In this document: positions 5,172 to 7,433 of the stretch, piece after piece
Position numbering within the stretch: the first letter of the stretch is position 1
Layout: every line of letters starts with the position of its first letter
Source: an uncultured Oscillospiraceae bacterium
GTDB lineage: Bacteria > Bacillota > Clostridia > Oscillospirales > Ruminococcaceae
Length of the DNA stretch: 7,433 bases
Assembly (NCBI GenBank): GCA_910578965.1
Contig: CAJTSP010000129.1
Coordinates: forward strand, 1 to 7,433
Reading direction: 5' to 3'
The notes under the pieces: generated by a model
Seen by the model: only the letters and a program-made list of their open reading frames with translations
What the model was told of the DNA's origin: nothing
The model's database searches: none
Position numbers and translations under genes: made by a program

Positions 5172-5177
5172 TATAAT
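5169..5177 (+). promoter_or_regulatory. Extended -10 promoter for ligA overlapping the yunB stop
   Basis: The sequence TGATATAAT matches an extended -10 element (TG, one base, TATAAT). Its TG is part of the yunB TGA stop codon (5169-5171). No good -35 lies 17 bp upstream, which is tolerated by extended -10 promoters. Transcription would start near 5184 and give ligA a leader of about 110 nt, uncoupling the housekeeping ligase from sporulation control of yunB. Confidence 0.62.
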
Positions 5178-5294
5178 AGCAGCATACGAAAAGGGGCAGC
5201 CTCCTAACTGGTATTTGCTTGAATAACCGCCGCCTGTAGCCGCTAAAGTGGCAGGGTGCGAGGCGAGGCCCAAAACAGCTTGAGGTGAGACGGA
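5178..5294 (+). promoter_or_regulatory. Structured 5' leader of ligA
   Basis: Between the promoter and the TTG start is a leader that can fold into one nested stem. CGCC (5228-5231) pairs with GGCG (5262-5265), CCT (5233-5235) with AGG (5253-5255), and GCCGC (5239-5243) with GTGGC (5248-5252) around the loop TAAA. The ribosome site GAGGTGA (5282-5288) lies about 20 nt after the basal stem. I do not recognise a known riboswitch class. Confidence 0.35.
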
Positions 5295-7286
5295 TTGGAT
5301 TTGGAGCAGGCGAGGCAAAAAGCGCAGGAGCTGCGTACGGTGATCGAGCGGAACAACCGCCTTTATTACGAAAAGGACGCCCCGGAGCTGAGCGATTACG
5401 ATTACGATGCCCTGATGCGCCAGCTCAAGGCACTGGAGGCCGAGCACCCCGCCCTCATTACGCCGGATTCCCCTACCCAAAGGGTTGGGGGTGCTGCATC
5501 GGGGCGGTTTGCCAAGGTGACCCATACGGTCAAGATGGAAAGCCTTCAGGACGCCTTTTCATTGGAAGAGCTGCGGGAGTTTGACCGGCGGGTGCGAGAG
5601 ACGGCCCCGGATCCGGTGTATGTAGTGGAGGCCAAGATCGACGGCCTTTCGGTGAGCCTGGAATACGAGAACGGCCGGTTTGTGCGCGGTTCTACCCGTG
5701 GCGACGGTCTGGTGGGGGAGGATGTTACCGCAAATCTTGCCGCGGTAAAGGCAATCCCCAAGCAACTGGCCGGAGAGCCGGGGCTTTGGCCGGATTTTTT
5801 GGAGGTACGGGGCGAGGTGTATATGCCGCGCGAGGCGTTTTTGCGCCTTGTGGAGGAGCAGGAGCTTGCCGACAAGCCCCCCTTTAAAAACCCGCGCAAT
5901 GCCGCGGCCGGCTCGCTCCGCCAGAAAGACAGCGGCATCACGGCCGGGCGGGGCCTGTCGATTTTTGTGTTCAATATCCAGCAGCTTCGCGGCCGGCATC
6001 TTTCCGGGCATAAAGAGGGGCTGGATTACCTCAGGGAGCTGAGCTTTCCGGTTTCGCCCCGGTACAGCGCCTTTACCGATATAGAGGCGGCGATCCGGGA
6101 AATTGAGGCTATCGGCCGGTTGCGCGGCAGCCTTCCATTTGATATTGACGGTGCGGTCATCAAGGTGGATGACCTCGCCCAACGTGAGATGCTGGGGAGC
6201 ACAAACAAGTTCCCGCGTTGGGCCATCGCCTTCAAATACCCGCCCGAAGAAAAGGAAACCGAGCTTGTGGATGTAGATATTTCGGTGGGGCGCACCGGTG
6301 TGCTCACTCCAACCGCCGTATTCCAGCCGGTTTTTTTGGCGGGCACCACCGTTTCGCGGGCCATTTTGCACAACGAGGAGTTTATCCGTCAGCTTGATGT
6401 GCATATTGGCGACACCATCCGGGTGCGCAAGGCGGGGGACATCATCCCCGAGGTGGTTGCGGTCACATGCCATAAGGAGGGTGCGGCGCCGTTTGAGATG
6501 CCAAGGGCCTGTCCCTCCTGCGGCGCGCCGGCCGTGCATTTAGAGGGCGAGGCCGCCCTGCGCTGCGTCAACCCCGAATGCCCGGCCCAAAGCCTGCGCA
6601 ACATCATCCATTTTGCCAGCCGGGGCGCAATGGATATCGACGGCTTGGGCAAGGCTGTGGCCGCTCAGCTTGTGGGGCTGGGGCTGGTGCGTTCGGCAGC
6701 GGATATCTACACCCTCACCTGCGAGCAATTGCTTACCTTGGACAAATTCAAGCAAAAAAGCGCCGACAACCTTTTGCGTGCCATCGAGCATTCCAAGGGC
6801 AATAACCTCGACAGGCTGCTGTTTGGCCTTGGCATCCGCAACATCGGCGACAAGGCCGCGGCCCTGTTGGCCGAGCATTTTGGCAGTATGCAGGCCGTGC
6901 GTGAGGCAAGCGCCGAACGCATCAGCGAAATCGACGGGTTTGGCGGGGTCATGGCCCAGAGCGTGGTAGAGTTTTTTGCCAAGGAGGGCACGGCCGATCT
7001 TATCCGCCGCCTAGCCGCCGCCGGGGTAAACATGCGGTGGCGCGGCGAGGCCAAAACCGACAAGCTGGCCGGTAAAACTCTGGTAGTTACCGGTACGTTA
7101 ACCGGCATGTCCCGCGCCGAGGCCGAGGCGCTCATTGCAAAAAACGGCGGCAAAGCCAGCGGATCGGTATCAAAAAAAACTGCCTATCTTGTTGCCGGCG
7201 AGGCGGCCGGCTCAAAGCTGGCTAGGGCTCAGGCTTTGGGTGTGCCGGTGCTTACCGAGCAGGAATTTTTGCAGATGCTGAAATAA
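5295..7286 (+). CDS. ligA: NAD+-dependent DNA ligase
   Basis: This 663-residue protein is a full-length LigA, the essential ligase that seals Okazaki-fragment and repair nicks using NAD+ and releasing AMP and NMN. Domains in order: the Ia NMN-binding region 1-70 (NNRLYYEKDAPELSDYDYD); the nucleotidyltransferase domain with adenylated Lys114 in EAKIDG (112-117) and RGEVYMP (172-178), NAAAGSLRQ (202-210) and FDIDGAVIKV (282-291); and the OB fold (FPRWAIAFKYPPEE, VGRTGVLTPTAVFQPV, HIGDTIRVRKAGDIIPEV). Then come a Zn site Cys406, Cys409, Cys424, Cys429; helix-hairpin-helix repeats at about 440-560; and a C-terminal BRCT domain at about 588-663 (GKTLVVTGTL, SVSKKTAYLVAGEAAGSK). The start is a TTG preceded by GAGGTGA (5282-5288) at 6 nt. 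No in-frame ATG or GTG lies near it, and the N-terminus aligns with the family from residue 1. A strong terminator follows at 7347. Confidence 0.98.
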   Translation: MDLEQARQKAQELRTVIERNNRLYYEKDAPELSDYDYDALMRQLKALEAEHPALITPDSPTQRVGGAASGRFAKVTHTVKMESLQDAFSLEELREFDRRVRETAPDPVYVVEAKIDGLSVSLEYENGRFVRGSTRGDGLVGEDVTANLAAVKAIPKQLAGEPGLWPDFLEVRGEVYMPREAFLRLVEEQELADKPPFKNPRNAAAGSLRQKDSGITAGRGLSIFVFNIQQLRGRHLSGHKEGLDYLRELSFPVSPRYSAFTDIEAAIREIEAIGRLRGSLPFDIDGAVIKVDDLAQREMLGSTNKFPRWAIAFKYPPEEKETELVDVDISVGRTGVLTPTAVFQPVFLAGTTVSRAILHNEEFIRQLDVHIGDTIRVRKAGDIIPEVVAVTCHKEGAAPFEMPRACPSCGAPAVHLEGEAALRCVNPECPAQSLRNIIHFASRGAMDIDGLGKAVAAQLVGLGLVRSAADIYTLTCEQLLTLDKFKQKSADNLLRAIEHSKGNNLDRLLFGLGIRNIGDKAAALLAEHFGSMQAVREASAERISEIDGFGGVMAQSVVEFFAKEGTADLIRRLAAAGVNMRWRGEAKTDKLAGKTLVVTGTLTGMSRAEAEALIAKNGGKASGSVSKKTAYLVAGEAAGSKLARAQALGVPVLTEQEFLQMLK

Positions 7287-7346
7287 ACCACTTTCTTGTG
7301 CGATTTTGTCCATGTTTATCTCGGCCAGGGAGCCGTATTCAAGAAA

Positions 7347-7394
7347 TAAAAAAGCCGCCTGGCAGCAAAAACTGTGTCGGGCGGTTTTTATTTT
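7347..7394 (+). terminator. Intrinsic terminator of ligA
   Basis: CCGCCTGGCA (7355-7364) pairs with TGTCGGGCGG (7375-7384), a 10-bp stem with two G-T pairs and a 10-nt loop. It is flanked by an A-run before and TTTTTATTTT (7385-7394) after. The position about 60 nt past the ligA stop and the long T-tail make it a good rho-independent terminator, which separates ligA from the next promoter. Confidence 0.88.
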
Positions 7395-7400
7395 ACCCGG

Positions 7401-7429
7401 TTGACAAAAGTATAATATACCGTTATACT
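7401..7429 (+). promoter_or_regulatory. Near-consensus sigma-A promoter for a gene beyond the window
   Basis: TTGACA (7401-7406) and TATACT (7424-7429) are separated by 17 bp, identical in boxes and spacing to the nrtR promoter. It points right, out of the window, starting just 6 bp after the T-run of the ligA terminator. The controlled gene is not visible. Confidence 0.82.
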
Positions 7430-7431
7430 TT
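7407..7431. promoter_or_regulatory. 25-bp inverted repeat covering the spacer and -10 box: likely operator
   Basis: AAAGTATAA (7407-7415) and TTATACTTT (7423-7431) are perfect inverted 9-mers separated by 7 bp. They span the whole spacer and the -10 box, so a bound dimeric repressor would block the polymerase. A smaller perfect palindrome GTATAATATAC (7410-7420) is nested in the left half and also fits GT-N7-AC. The regulator is unknown. Confidence 0.65.
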
Positions 7432-7433
7432 AT

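Noticed and set aside
5559..6539. Long open frame (326 codons) on the minus strand opposite ligA
   Set aside because: It lies entirely inside the well-conserved ligA gene, with no ribosome site or recognisable domain, so it is a shadow frame.
7287..7346. Possible small gene between the ligA stop and terminator
   Set aside because: No start codon with a ribosome site and no meaningful open frame in about 60 bases.

Overview
The window looks like chromosomal DNA from a GC-rich, spore-forming member of the Clostridia, probably in or near the Oscillospiraceae/Ruminococcaceae. The reasons are a YunB-type sporulation protein, strong AGGAGG-type ribosome binding sites, near-consensus TTGACA/TATACT promoters, an NAD+-dependent ligase, and GC-rich genes separated by hairpin-rich gaps. 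No mobile element, CRISPR array, tRNA or rRNA was seen.

Layout from left to right. (1) Positions 1-1139, plus strand: the last codons of leuD, then complete leuB, the end of a leucine biosynthesis operon. (2) Positions 1140-1507: a gap between convergent genes, filled with GC-rich hairpins, including the likely terminator of the minus-strand operon that comes in from the right. (3) Positions 1508-4111, minus strand: a three-gene operon in transcription order nrtR-pncA-pncB. It encodes a Nudix-winged-helix regulator, a nicotinamidase and a nicotinate phosphoribosyltransferase. Its promoter (TTGACA, 17 bp, TATACT at 4161-4189) carries two 17-bp operator-like sites with the GT-N7-AC core of NrtR sites. 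One lies in the -35/-10 spacer and one lies over the expected transcription start. (4) Positions 4190-4493: a divergent intergenic region with several GC-rich inverted repeats. (5) Positions 4494-7286, plus strand: yunB, then ligA. ligA has a TTG start, a leader of about 110 nt that can fold, and an extended -10 promoter built on the yunB stop codon. (6) Positions 7287-7433: the ligA terminator, then a very strong promoter overlapped by a 25-bp inverted repeat, which drives a gene beyond the window.

The most coherent unit is the NAD salvage operon. PncA deamidates nicotinamide to nicotinate, PncB converts nicotinate to nicotinate mononucleotide, and NrtR probably represses the operon according to NAD-related metabolite levels (in studied NrtR proteins the effector is ADP-ribose or a related compound). 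The Nudix box of this regulator is degenerate, which suggests a sensor rather than an enzyme. LigA consumes NAD+ and LeuB reduces it, so much of the window concerns NAD, although only the three-gene operon shows direct evidence of being one regulated unit. The window is otherwise mostly core metabolism. The regulatory architecture is the part most worth a second look.
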